Part shown: in pieces, positions 37,770 to 49,639 of the stretch
How the letters are laid out: every line of letters begins with the position of its first letter
Position numbering within the stretch: the stretch's first letter is position 1
Assembly (NCBI GenBank): GCA_012845835.1
Contig: JABAKD010000019.1
Coordinates: forward strand, 14,371,420-14,435,419
Direction: 5' to 3'
From: Undaria pinnatifida
Taxonomy: Eukaryota > Sar > Phaeophyceae > Laminariales > Alariaceae
Length of the DNA stretch: 64,000 nt
Made by a program: the position numbers and the translations under genes
Notes under the pieces: generated by a model
What the model was told of the DNA's origin: nothing
The model's database searches: none
What the model saw: only the letters and a program-made list of their open reading frames with translations

Positions 37770-37803
37770 TTAACCCTACCTGTAACCCTAACCCTAACCC
37801 TAT
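37770..37803. repeat. Telomere-like CCCTAA tract in lipase B
   Basis: CCCTACCTGT then three CCCTAA-type units. Copy C lacks it at the matching place (about 56.34 kb). Confidence 0.8.
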
Positions 37804-40800
37804 CTGTGTCCTGAAGGCAGACAGATCTATACCGTATTCCATACTCGGAGTATATGATGAGCATGGTGTGCATCATATCGCCGGGAAGCATCCATATGAC
37901 CTGCGTGATCTCGCACATATTCCTTGTGCTGGACTTGTTCTAGCGCACAGATCCCGTACCAAAGAGCAGAATGACAGGTATCTAGATTTTGCCCACGATC
38001 GTCGAGATGTGTCCCATGTGTAGAATCCGTCAGTATTTCTGCCGGGATGTTGCATACGTCTGCTGCCTTTGGCGATATTTTAGCTGTTTCAGGGAAAAAA
38101 TGCGAAAGCGCGATGAAGGTACCGTTGACGAGCTATGCCAATACGGCACCCAGCAATCAGAAACATGGCTAATTCAAAACCATCAGGCAACGCCCTGGAG
38201 GGCGTGGTGTACTCAGGTGTTGCATAGGCGTAGTCGTATGACCAAAGTCCGTCCCATCTCTACACTGGGGCGGATAACGTTGGGTGTGCGCCGACCAGAT
38301 AGGCGTCACGTGCACCAAGCGCCAAGCGCCGTGAGGAATTCACCGCGAGTCGAATGAGGGGTGAGATGCTCCCTACTAAGAACCGACTGAAAAGTCGAAG
38401 TGACAGGATGAATCCCGTTTCATACTTGTGTCGGTTTGTTGTTGTCGAAGGATTACACGACACACAATACAAAAGGAGGACGACAAAGCCCACAGGCCGA
38501 AACGTGGAGGGAAACTAGAAATTCTAGGATTCTGTTTTTGAACGTTATTTGTAGTGATGGAAACGCACCCTCTCCCAAAATAGAATGTACCAAAGTATTA
38601 ATACCTTGCATGGATCAGTACTTCTGTGGTACGATGCACTTCGAGTTCTAGGGGTACTACCGTTATTAGTAACACGTTTTGGTCGATGTCTTAGTTATTT
38701 ACAGGGCTCCATCCTTTCTCGAAGAGCTGGTGCTTCGCTATATTGCCGGTTGGTGTTTTGCGGTGTTTGTTGTTGGCGCAAAATGTTGGTGATCTTGGCC
38801 ATACTGATTGCCGGTTGTATGTCTAGGCCATTAGGTTATTCGTCAGGTTACAGGCGTTAATGGTGCGCTCCCAAACGCTTTGCTTTGGTGAGAGGTAGAG
38901 AACTCCCGGGCTGTTCAAGCGCCTTCGCAGGGCCTCACGAAGTTTGGGTGCTATCTGTGTCGTAACTTTACTGTAGTAGCATGCGTCAAGTGTATTGGAC
39001 TGGGCTTACTTACCTCGAACCAGTGGAAGTGGTCGAAACCGAGACCTTTGTCGCCCTGCATGATCTCGCGCACCTCTTCTTTGGTAGAGTATGCGATCTT
39101 GCTCATGTTCGCGAAGTAGAAGGCGTTTTGGCAGGAGAATCCAGTGGCCTCAAGATCAGGCTTCAACTCCACCTTTAGAGGACAGTTTTAACGACCATGT
39201 CATCACGTCGAGCAGTTAGACACGATGTCAAAGTTAGCGATGTTGACCGAAACTTTGGTTGGTTCCTCCGTCGTCGTGCATGCGTTGGAGTGCGCCTCCT
39301 CCCTGCTCCTGTTTGCGGTGTGCTACACGTATTAATGTTACCACAGTAGTACTGCTCTCTTCATGTACCACAGTAGTACTGCTCTCGTACTGCCCAGCTG
39401 TATGACTAGTCCACTGACATTGCGAAAAAGAAAGTGATGAAACGTTGTGATAGTGCAGTAGGGGGGGGGGTGGGCGGGGTTCTGATGATGACCGTCTAAT
39501 GGAGGCTGATAAAATGGTTCAGACACACATAGTCTACATGTCTAGTCTATAGTAAATAATAATAATGTATTTACTACCAGGGGGGAATATTGGAATGTGG
39601 AATGTGGAATGCAGAATTTGGACTGTCAGATCCATTTGATGAGTAATAGTTGATATGTTCAGGAACTTGGCACGACAGACGGGCAAGCTGCGATGGAGTG
39701 TCGTCCTTCTCGATGTGGAGGAATACAATATGTGGCGATATTCGAGTTTAACTCACCACTCACCGTAAGTATTCAAGAACGTTGCAGGGAAAGTTACACG
39801 GAACATTGCTGGGAACATGACGCTGCAGAATGGACTGCAGTAGTAGCATCCAAGTAAAAAGTCCCGAAAGGTTTCACTGTGGGCGGGAACTCGAATGTGG
39901 TGCGTTGGCCTTTAGCATTCTCGGCTGGCCGTGTACCCGCTGTCACACGGGTTTTTTGTCACACATCAGGGATTATCTGCTGACACAAAGGCGGCTGCCA
40001 CCTGTATGCGTGCGTGCTTGCCCTCGTGCTGAGAGTTGCAGCAAAACTGAAACGGCCGCAACCGGCGTATCGCATTGAGCTAAGAATACGAGCCTCGTGC
40101 TATTCGTTCGTCCTCGCGAATAACCCCCCACCTTGGGAACGGAACGAGCCGTGTCGAAGGAAGACACCGCTGTCACGTCGCCTCCGGATTTTCTCGCTGA
40201 ACTCTCCCGGGAGCTAAGGGTGCGGCACACGATCAACGTCGGGGGCATGGCGGACAAAAATTATTTTCGAGACAATAGGCCGAGTCAAGACAAGCATGTA
40301 TTTCCACATTCATTCTTATGGGCGCATATATGTGCGTGTACCGTCGAGACAACGTGCCGAGTCAACCTGATGCTTACCCATGTTGCACCCTTGGATAAAC
40401 GTTTTGCCGCCAGAATATTGTACACATACGGTCGGCCGTACCAGGTGGCGCGGTAAGCATACCCTATTTGTGCGCTGCCCTATATTACTGCCTTACGCGC
40501 ATCGTGCATACAGTGGCGGTGCGGCAGCACGCATACCAATAACGCATTGAACAAAATGTCCTAGATGTTCGCGGCAACCGACAAAACTTATGACATATAG
40601 CCAGTAGAGCCCTGACATACCACCAAATCCCGCCGACTGCCGGGAAAAGACGACAAAATTCACTACTAATACTCACCATTAATCGTGCGGCATTGCAGCA
40701 GTTTTACCGACCGGACCGACCCCGAGTTAGTTGAAGGTGTGCGCCAACTACTAAGCTTAGTATGCCAGCTTAAATAACAACTGACGGCGCTGAGCATCAT

Positions 40801-40924
40801 CATCAGCTTAGTCTGGTCGTTTTCGCGCTGACGCGCCCGTCACGAAATGTTCAATAATGGTCCACATCGCCCTCCGCGAGGCCAGAACTGGAGATCAAAC
40901 ATCAAAAATGCTATGTACGGTAGG

Positions 40925-41105
40925 GCATTGTTTCTTCGAAGGTTCCTCAGTTCAGGAGATTAAGACATGTCCCTCCGAAAAACCAATTTTTGTAGAAAAA
41001 TATAACTTCTAGACGGGATGAAAAATCCCATGGTCTAGGGTAGACAACGAAAATCATGCAAAAAGTATGATTTATTTCGGACAATTTGTACGGAAGGGGG
41101 GGCCG
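40925..41105 (+). mobile_element. MITE family 1, unit-1-specific copy
   Basis: Core GTTCAGGAGATTAAGACATG, CCCATGGTCTAGGG and AACGAAAATCATGCAAAAAG, ending near GGACAATTTGTACGGAAGGG. In unit 2 the flanks GAGATCAA and GGGCCAACATTGA are nearly adjacent (58.65-58.67 kb), giving an empty site. Confidence 0.65.
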
Positions 41106-42223
41106 ACATTGAGGGCCGATGGCGAGAGAGCCAATCAATGACGAAGGCCAATAATTTAATGAAGACCTATTATGTAACGACGGCTTCTACACGTATTCAT
41201 ACAAACATACAGTATAATAGAGTTTCATCACATAATGATGAACGTCGAATCGTATTGAAGCTCTAAACTAGCGGCGTTGAGTCTTCGTACCAGGTATCGA
41301 TCTAGGTTGGTTTTGTGCGCAAGTTTGCACTGTGTCCCACTGACGCTTTCAATGAACATTTTTGTCGTGTGAATAATATACCATGATCCAGCGCTCTACC
41401 TAAGGCCATCTTATGTTGGAGGCCAAAATGAAGGTCAAAATGTTGAAGATCAACATTGAAGGTCTCCAAAGGAAGCCGATGTATAAAGGCCGAAAGGAAA
41501 ACGGAGGCTATTATTGATGGAATTCAATGGGTATTGGAGGCCCGAGATCAATCCCGGAAAAGGACACAATAAGAACCAAACGACAATACTGAAGGCCAGT
41601 AACATACAGACCAAAACCGGGAGCAAATCCATGATTATAGAAAAAGGCACTTCAAAAAACCAATAATATTATCGACCGTCGATATTGGTTGTTAAAACCA
41701 AGACTTAGTATGTATCTCTACTAGTGCTACTGTCCGATACCGCACGGTATCCTTCGACGGCGTAAACAAACAAATGTCTTGAATTAGTATAATACCTGGT
41801 TGGCGTGGTTGTGTGGATTAATGTACAATATTAGTGTCACCTCTCTGTTATACCTGTAGTGTTGACCTTCAACAATATTGATCAATAACCGATATCTGGA
41901 AATAAAGAGGCGATCAATCAGACGGCCATAATAGCCATAAAAGCCAAAAACAACCTAGAAATGAAGGCTGCTGGTAACTTATAAGGCAGGCACGGTGGTG
42001 GCGCGAATTGGCAATCGGAGCAAGAACGAAAAAAACATTGCAACAGCTACAAACAGAAAAAAAAAACATATCGTATATATATGCCCATAATCACTGTGCG
42101 GAGAACTTTCCTTGAGGACCGTATAAACAGCCCGAAGATTTGTGTATAACATTCATTTTGATACGCCGGATCTGTGAGTTTGATAATTTGAGGGCCGATA
42201 ATTGTCTTTGCCCACTGCGTGAT

Positions 42224-42441
42224 GCTTTTTTTTTTTTTTCGTTCTCACGCTTTTACTTTCCAGTTTCTGGACAAGCCGTGGTCCCCGGTTCTTGCCTGTC
42301 AATTTTATCGCGCATAGGGTGCAGCAATCCCACTGCTCACCGATTTTGCATCGAGCGTTGCTAACTCACCCTCTCGCGCTTTCCGCAAGTCAATTTGTGC
42401 ACAAGAAAAAGTCCCAACGAAATTATTCGAGTATGCACTCG
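42224..42441 (-). mobile_element. 5'-truncated SINE copy with poly-A tail
   Basis: Reverse-strand relative of the 31.4 kb SINE, starting at CCGAGTGCATACTCG and so lacking the tRNA-like head, and ending in a run of about 13 A (T on the + strand at 42225-42239). In unit 2 the two flanks are adjacent (GCGTGATACACCGGCCGCTC near 60066-60085), giving an empty site. The insertion is therefore specific to unit 1. Confidence 0.65.
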
Positions 42442-44039
42442 GATACATGATATGGCCGCTCGTTTGCTCGGGAGATTATGAGTTTATGTTTGAAATCTCC
42501 GGCGGTTGCAGGTAGCATAGATGGGGGACAATCAATTGAGCACGTTTCGCCTGCAGCGTGCTGAAGACTGCGTATACTACACCAGCGTACCAGGTATACT
42601 GTTATAAACAGGGTGTGGTCAGCTGCCGACAAGTATGCCTGCTGTGAGAGCAGCTAAAACACGGTGAAATAGCGAGGATGCCTACCAGCGCGAAGTTACG
42701 ACGACAGTACAAGCACGCTGTACGCTGTATAGACTGTACCACGTACCCGGTTTGCGCACAGCCAGTACTCGTACCGAGGGCACGCAGCGACCGTCAGTAC
42801 CACCAGAGTTCGAAAAACGCAACTATTACATGCTCCTCGCAGTTGCTCCACGAGCTATTATAAAATAACATGTGCTCCGGAGTAGTTAAAAAAACTCACA
42901 GAAATCCGTTGACAGCTCCTCCTGCTGCTGTTGTTGCTGGTGCTTCCGTTGCGACCGCTGCGCGATCCGACGGAGTAGAGACGTTGGTGCTGCTCCCCAT
43001 GCTTCCTGGCGTCTTGACCGAAGAGGACGGTGTCTCCTGGAACGCGGCTGGGCGTGCTTTACTCTAGATACGTTCCTCCTCCGACTTGGTACGCAGGCAG
43101 CCTTACTCCTCCTTAGCCTAGTCTAGTCCCTTTACAACTATTAGTAACTACTACTGCTGTATGTACTAGATTGTAACTAAAATGTATCCAGTAGACAACG
43201 CTCTTAGATTTAGCTATATAGTCTAGTCTAGTACGTTTTACTGCTGTGGGATTTGCTTTCCACTAAAATAGAGTAGTAGTACAGACTATAGCAGTTAGTT
43301 GCTGTGAAAGCGTTGGAAGCCTCGTAGAGGGGGTAGATGGCGATGCAGGGGTTGTGCGTGATGTGTGCGAATCTGTTCGTCGCTATGGCCTATACCAAAT
43401 GGTTGGTGTTCGGCAATGAATGGCGTGAGACTCTCTTGCAAAGCCTGTAGAACACTTACTGGAAAAAGTGTCGCATTCATGTGTATGGCGCGCGGTACTT
43501 TTTAGCATACGGTATTACATTGGAACGACACAAGAAATATAGAATAATGTTTCACGGCGAGAAGCCCGCATTCGACGAGGACAGATATATTTGTTTCCCG
43601 CTTACGCGGTTTACTGCATGTTCTCCACTATTAAAAAAAAAATTACAAGAAGCAGGTGAATGCCCAATATTGTCAATTGCTGTGTGATACTCACCATGTA
43701 CAATTTAATAAATTATTATCAATATTTTGTTTGGAGTTTAAGTTCGCCCTCCGGCAACGTATACTGAGATATTACATACATGTACGTAAACCAGGTATAA
43801 TAACATAAATATGAGCGCATCGGTCGTATGAGGAACAATACAACAGCATAGTCTAAATCATCTAAAGCGTGGAAATGTTGATTACAAGCAGCATGTAATG
43901 TGCTAGATAGGTGGACTATACCCGCTCGAAATAGCAACAGCAGAGTTGGCCGCGGCATATTTTGCATGGATGATGTGCGGAAGAGTATATACAAAGCCTT
44001 AGAGGGGCGTGGTATTAATACGACAGTATTAATACGATA

Positions 44040-44290
44040 GCTAGGCTACGATACAGGTGCACCACGGTTATTTCTGACGAGGTTTCTCAATTTGGCAGAT
44101 TATGACCTCTCTCTCCTAAAAACTGACATGGCAAAAAATAAAACTGCTACAGGCCGTCTCGCATGAAATATCCCATGTCTTAGGTGTACAACGAGAATCA
44201 TGCAAAAGAAAATGGCGTATTTGCGACGATTTTGGGTCAGGGTTGGCATCCAGAAAACATTTTCGCCAAAAAAAGGTATACCTTTGTCAT
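44040..44290 (+). mobile_element. MITE family 1, near-complete copy in the inter-unit spacer
   Basis: Left end CTACGATACAGGTGCACCAC, core TCCCATGTCTTAGGTGTACA, AACGAGAATCATGCAAAAG and GCGACGATTTTGGGT, right end GGTATACCTTTGTCATCGTAGCAT. About 250 bp. Confidence 0.75.
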
Positions 44291-44378
44291 CGTAGCATTG
44301 GTCCAATTAAGAGTATTCATAGTAGTGAAAGCTATCGGAAGAACTTGATTTTTGGAACTGGGTGCCGCATGCGGTAAA

Positions 44379-44492
44379 GTATTATTACGGAGGACGATAG
44401 TAAATAGGACCAAATATTGTTGGTAAAAATATATGAATATATAGGTTTTTGTTTCCACCGTAGGTCCTATTTACTAGGGTCCCCCGTAATAG
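44379..44492. other. Inverted repeat able to form a hairpin
   Basis: Arms of about 30 bp: GTATTATTACGGAGGACGAT then AGTAAATAGGACC, mirrored by GGTCCTATTTACT then AGGGTCCCCCGTAATAG, with a loop of about 50 bp. It could be a very short MITE or a structured transcript; nothing else identifies it. Confidence 0.55.
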
Positions 44493-45403
44493 TAGTAGGC
44501 AATAGCCCTAAAAGAAATGCCGGACGACGCTTTTTCTTTTTTGCACATGTATGTACGTATCATAGATCAATTTGCGGTGGTGGGCAGTGAGTGGACCGTA
44601 TGCCTCCAGGGATGGTGGTGGTGGTTCATCATTAATAAACGCATTATACATGTATAGTCTACGTGCTAGCAACTTGCAAGCAAGGTGTAATCCATTCGTT
44701 TCTTCGTTTTCTTTGTATTTCTCGTTATCATATATTGTGTTTCAAACCCTTGCGCCTACAGTCTGGTGTGCTGTCTTGCACAGATGCATGATGTTTTCGG
44801 CCCGCGCATGCGTTGCGCGTTCGGCAATTTTGTCCGCTAAATCACCCCCCTCTGCATTTTGCAGGGTGCTATCTCCGTCATGTATCGCTTGTGGCCATAC
44901 CTGGTACATACAGGTTATTATCACCAGGTACCAGATATCTCTGTATGTAGAAGGAGAGGCATCGGCATGGACACTGGTTGAATAACAATAGATGGGTGGA
45001 GAGGTCAGTTTGTTGTGAAGAACACACACCATAGCTTCGTCCTGCCCAAACGGTGTTTGCGTGAGTACACTTACTGCTGCTGTATGTAGTACAACAGTCG
45101 CACCTAGTAGGTGGCCCATTTCAAGGGCATGGCAAAAACGGTACAAAACGGACCACACGTTATTCGCACCGTTTTTTCCCACCACTTTTCGGTGATCTCA
45201 CACACTATTAATAATAACAATAGTCGTGGCCGCAGCACTCACTCACTCTATGGGGTGGCCCCAGCTGCCACAAAACGGGGCCACTACACAAAAACGTCGC
45301 ATAGATTGCTACCAAAACGAGTCATGTACGTACATATAGATCATATTTAGTTTCCGTCGGTATATACGGGACTGCGTCACCCTGATGCACTCTTACTAGT
45401 ATT

Positions 45404-45826
45404 GTGCGCTGAGGTGGGGGCACGCCAGGGGAACGAACGCAAGCGGATTTCGCGCCAAGAGACGGCGGCGCTATGTGGGACTGCCAACCACTTTTCGCGA
45501 AGGGACCGCCGCGCTAAAGAAGCCGCCAAAATAAATGTAATGTGGGCATCGGGACTGCCGAGTTGGGGGACAGCCAAAGAGAAATTTCAACTGAAATTAC
45601 ATCGGGAGGAAAATAATTTACGAAAATGTTTCCCGTGATATTTCGCTTTCGCTGCCCCCAGATTCGGCGTTTCCGATGCCCATAAATTACGTCTCGGTGA
45701 CCCCCGGCGGTCCCCTAGCCCAAAACTCCGTTTGCGGTTACATAACACGGCGGCCTCCTGTCGCCAATTAAGTCCATTGGCGGGGCGGTCTCGTAACACA
45801 CTAACTACCAGGCACACTATGTATGT
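45404..45826. mobile_element. Foldback element with long inverted arms
   Basis: Left and right halves are imperfect reverse complements over about 200 bp each. Matching blocks include GGGACCGCCG, ATGGGCATCGG / GTGGGCATCGG, TTGGGGGACAGCC / CTGGGGGCAGCG, and GACGGCGGCGCTATG / GGCCGCCGTGTTATG. Outer ends are TATTGTGC and GCACACTAT. No protein is encoded. Its arms are GC-rich unlike the surroundings. It lies at the left edge of unit 2. Confidence 0.65.
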
Positions 45827-46658
45827 ATGGAGTCGAAAAAACGGTCGACGTCCTGTGTCGTGTTTTTACCTATAATAATCCGTGGCTTCTCCCAGCCTCC
45901 CACATATTACCGTATTCACTGCGGTTATCCCTTTCTAAAGGCGCTGTTCATCACTCCTAAAGGGGGTTCCTGTCGGGGCCACATATATTTTTAACCGCCG
46001 TCTGTTCTTCTATTTTGGTCCATGTCATTAATGTGGATGTTGACCCTTGTTCTTGCAGTGGTACTTGTAGTTAGTTGCACATAAATACCTACCCTACGCA
46101 GGCGAACTCACACAAAAAACACCACACACAGTAGGGAACAGCACGCGAGGTATAGACTTCGCTCCATCGGTGGCAACCAGAATGAACTAGTCGTACAGTA
46201 TGTCTGTTACTGCGCATTCATGTGTTGTGAATAGGTCGTTAGAGTACCACTTGTGTTTCATTGTGTTGTATAACCACGAATGGTTTCATCGTGAGTCCCT
46301 ACTACCCGGTCCGTGCCTAAACAGGTGGTGCCGTCTTGCCTTGTATGTGGGCCGCATTGTGTGTAGACATCTAAAGCAGGCGTATGCCCTCAGCAAGAAT
46401 TCGTTTTTCCCACACAACGCGTCGTACGGTCTGATGCGATAATGTCGATCGATGTCGCACATTAATAATTCCCGTGTACCTGGTAGTTATCCACGTCGCA
46501 CCACATTGCGACACACGACTATCCGACATGCGTATGAGCACGGGTTGTGCGTACAATGCGTTTGGGTGTGCGGGCGAGCGTGTTGATCGGGTGCCCGTCT
46601 TTCGCACGAAGATGAGCGTCGGGGCAGGTCTGCCCAAACGCCATCGCACCGAGAAAAA

Positions 46659-47351
46659 CTAGGATTTCTGACGGTAAAATATGTATTCGTTGATTGCCCG
46701 CCGTGCCTCCAACCGATTCCCATCGGTAACCTTACGCATGTACCCTTGATGTTTCTGGAGTGCCTCAAAAATCGGTTGCCTTCTCGGCACGTAGTCGAAT
46801 TCCACCGACGCGTTGCCGTGCCGGAGAGAGTGGATAGCTGAGCGCCCGTGATTCTCGTGACGCCAGAAAGTGATTGGTTTTTCGTCGAAAGGAAGTAAAT
46901 CTGTTCGTCTCGACAGTCCGCGCTGACATAATGTTGCCACATTGCCAAACTCGTTGGAAAACCAATAATTTACTCTGTGTGTTTTGACTATCATATCGGC
47001 ACCGGTTCCATCTAGCTGCGATCTCGCCTCCGCTACCATGGGACGGACGACAGGACGACAGAGTCTTGCCCCAGAAAAGCCTGGATCGAGGCACGTCTCT
47101 GAAGTTCGGTTATCAAAACGACTCAATCCAGAAATGAACTCGAACAAAGCTTTTTGAGTGCCATTATGCATGAAACAGAATACTGATTTCAATGCGATGG
47201 GCATACGACGCACCACAGTAGCACTGTGGTATGTCCGTGCCTGCAACGTAGCAACACAACATGTGTAATCTTTGCGACCACTGCCCAGCGTCCCTGGCGA
47301 TTCCAAAGTACACCGCTTAGCGTTTGAGGTCGATGTGGTAGGTTCGAACAC
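46659..47351 (-). CDS. Unrecognised 230-residue ORF in unit 2
   Basis: An open frame from MFEPTTSTSN to NEYIFYRQKS. No known domain recognised. The most gene-like part is the last 60 residues (RHGNASVEFDYVPRRQPIFE, then KHQGYMRKVTDGNRLEARRA). The related sequence in unit 1 (about 23170-23450, - strand) conserves HGNASVDFDYMARRRPIFEA and KHQGYMPKVTDGD, but in different frames. If this was a gene, the unit 1 copy is broken. It may also be a chance ORF or a piece of a spliced gene. Confidence 0.3.
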   Translation of the reverse strand: MFEPTTSTSNAKRCTLESPGTLGSGRKDYTCCVATLQARTYHSATVVRRMPIALKSVFCFMHNGTQKALFEFISGLSRFDNRTSETCLDPGFSGARLCRPVVRPMVAEARSQLDGTGADMIVKTHRVNYWFSNEFGNVATLCQRGLSRRTDLLPFDEKPITFWRHENHGRSAIHSLRHGNASVEFDYVPRRQPIFEALQKHQGYMRKVTDGNRLEARRAINEYIFYRQKS

Positions 47352-48111
47352 CGTTTCTTACAAGAATAATGGGCCAAGTGTGCGCGATCGCGAGATGGCA
47401 AAAATATGGACTGGCAGTTGGAAGGCTGCATCCTCTGCGACAAAAAAACGAAAGCAGGTAAAAAGGATGGCCTTATCTGCGACCGCACACCATGCCATGA
47501 TGCCTGAAAGATCCGATGAGAGTAAACCCAGCTTATATGAGTTGAGCTGGGAACGTAAAAGTGGTCCTAACAATACCTTTAAAACGCTACTGCCTTCAGC
47601 CCCACCTCAAGCAACAATGCGTACTAGACCCACGAGTAGTGCCGGAGGAGATCTGACCGAAGCGTCATTTATGTAAAAAAAAAATTGTTTTCGCTGGCGC
47701 GCACCTTCACGGTGAACCCCCAGCGCTATTAATAAAGGCCCTACCGATACAAAGGGTGACGGAAAATCTGCACTAGTGCTGCACCACTGGTTTTACTGGG
47801 AAGTACTTCGAAGGTATATGCTTTACCAAGTGCTACGTATGATACTCTACTCGAATTTTCCACCAGGTGGTGGATGTGATAGCGCTCTTCAAGGATTATT
47901 GATATGACCACAAGAGAGTTTCCAGCAATCGTTAGCATTCTATATACTATAAACACTACTATAAAAAATGACAATATTAATACTACCCCGCAAGGGTTGG
48001 CATTCAAGCCTACGTGGTTGCTACGACGGACTGTACGAACCTCGTGGAAGCCTCGGGAACGTCCATTGGTAGGGTCGGAGGCAACTATCAGGACTTCACG
48101 AGTCCGGTCAA

Positions 48112-48345
48112 ACCACGTCGGTTCGGGTCGGATCGGGTCGGGTCGGGTCGGGTCGGGCCGGGTCGGGTCGGGTCGGGTCGGGTCGGGTCGGGTCGGGTCG
48201 TGGTCGGGTCGGGTCGGGTCGGCTCGGGTCGGCTCGGGTCGGCTCGGGTCGGGTCGGGTCAAGTCGGGTCGGGTCGGGTCAAGTCGGGTCGGGTCGGGTC
48301 GGGTCGGGTTGGATGGCGTCGAGTCGGGGCCGGTCGAGGCGGGTC
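48112..48345. repeat. GGGTC pentamer array
   Basis: About 45 units of GGGTC with CGGCTC and AAGTC variants, followed by CCCGAC-type sequence of opposite sense at 48355-48480. Unit 1 has only degenerate traces (23960-24065). Confidence 0.9.
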
Positions 48346-48984
48346 GGGTCAGGTGGCCCGACCCCACCCGTGAGAGGTTTGGAACTTTCTGACCTGACTC
48401 GACCCGGGAGATCTCTAAGCCTTGAGAATCGACCGGACCCGATCTGTGAGGTTTTGAACAGCTCATGACCCGTGAATAGCCCTGGTCACTGTGGTGGGAG
48501 CATCGGCAAGGCGCGCCAAAATCCACAGGAGGCTTCGGCGAGTTGTTTACGAGGTGACACCTGGCTTGGCCTTGTTTTCGGACAAATTTTCCTGAATCGA
48601 CTCAAAACGACGTACAACCTCCGGGGTGGGACATTGGTTGCTGCAGGATCTGTATGCTCCAGGAAGAGCTAGTTCATCAAAATTTTTATTGTTGGGTTCC
48701 GCTTGACAGCGGTTCCGCGAGGTCTCCCACGCATGTGCGAAACTCTCATATATTACCAGATATTTACATTAATGTCGGCCAAAATCGAGCCCCTAAGGAC
48801 GATACACATTGAGGATCATGGGTTACTCCCCCTCAGCCCCGCCCCCACCCTTTTCCGCCTGAAAACCCAGGACTTGAAAATATACCAGGTATGTCCCCCA
48901 CTAACTCCAAGTTACTTGCCCCCGAAACATAGCATGCACGTTTTCCTTGGTATTTTCCCAGGCACCCCTCCTCGCAATGCATGT

Positions 48985-49530
48985 TCTAATCTATACCTTC
49001 CCCTCGCAATACGTGTTCCAACCTGTGCTTTCTCAAGAGCTACGGAAACCAGAAACCTCGTATCAAAATGACGAGAAAGTCAACACAACACATCTACACG
49101 AGTTACTGTACACGACACCACTTCACTGAGGAGAACAACTTAAAACTCCGTTTTGGTTGTGTATCAGATATTCATGAGCCTGCAAAACATACTCTGGCGT
49201 GGTCAACTACCCGACTAGATTTGGGGCTTCCGCGTGCCAACCACACTTAGCGCGCGTGAAGTATGCTCCCTCAAACCCATACATGTTCCAACATTGGCCT
49301 CCGCAAAGCTACGGGAACCAGAAACATCCCACCACAATGGCAAGACAGTCAATGCAACATCTAAGCATATTACCGTACACATCACCACTTCCCTGAGGAA
49401 CATACCCTGAAACAAGCTTAGTAATGACGGCCATCTAACCGCGAGGCAGCAAACCCTACTCTGGCGTTGTTAACCGCCCGCGCATCTATGTATATATGAG
49501 GTTTCTACGTGCCAGACAGAACTTAGCGCG
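48985..49530. repeat. About 260-bp tandem repeat
   Basis: Units with ATGTTCCAACATTGGCCTCC, CTACGGGAACCAGAAAC, ACAATGGCAAGACAGTCAA and a CACTTCCCTGAGGA end. About two and a half copies; one related copy lies in unit 1 at 27.0-27.25 kb. Confidence 0.7.
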
Positions 49531-49639
49531 TGACTTGATCCCTCCTGAATTGGTTCACTACGTGGTGTGCAAATATCGCTGCACACTCGCTGCACACGTA
49601 ATACAGCACAACGAGCACATTAAAGGTATTCACAAATAA

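Larger units (their letters stand above)
34504..43000 (-). pseudogene. Class-3 lipase, copy B, one-base deletion in exon 4
   Basis: Exons on the - strand: 43000-42900 (ATG, begins MGSSTNVSTPSDRAA), 40213-40132, 39172-39014, 37679-37480, 37262-37054, 36016-35855, 34699-34504. Lengths 101/82/159/200/209/162/196 match copy C except exon 4, which is 200 rather than 201 nt. A base is missing in the run just after SFLTRR, so the frame shifts before the VH-GF junction and the GHSLGG exon would be misread. All other exons stay open and keep Ser, Asp and His motifs (GHSLGG, NNNDIVP, THVGTEIYI). The GHSLGG exon differs from copy C by only two residues, so loss looks recent; a sequence error is the alternative. 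No C-terminal exon like that of copy A is seen. Read past the last donor, the frame stops at 34426. Introns hold MITE pieces and a telomere-like tract. Confidence 0.85.
22470..43640 (+). repeat. Segmental duplication, unit 1
   Basis: First of two direct copies of one large block containing lipase B. Shared landmarks in the same order in unit 2 include: the segment ending GGAACAGCACGCGAGG (22.68 / 46.14 kb), a conserved stretch at 23.03-23.18 / 46.51-46.66 kb, AACGACGTACAACCTCCGGG-like sequence (24.23 / 48.61 kb), the AACACGGACGTTA satellite (32.3 / 49.7 kb), all lipase exons, TTTCGCCT-flanked sequence (42.5 / 60.1 kb) and AAAGCGTTGGAAGC (43.3 / 60.95 kb). Unit 1 is longer because of its own insertions: hAT, two SINEs, MITEs and a satellite block. 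Boundaries are approximate, judged by eye. Confidence 0.85.

Noticed and set aside
40014-40456. + strand ORFs around 40.0-40.4 kb
   Set aside because: Shadows of lipase B exon 2 (- strand, 40213-40132), whose phase and conserved DVTAV-SFDTAR frame fit copy C and copy A.
47741-48526. 261-residue Pro/Arg/Asp-rich ORF on the - strand
   Set aside because: Mostly translation of the GGGTC pentamer array; no recognisable domain outside it.
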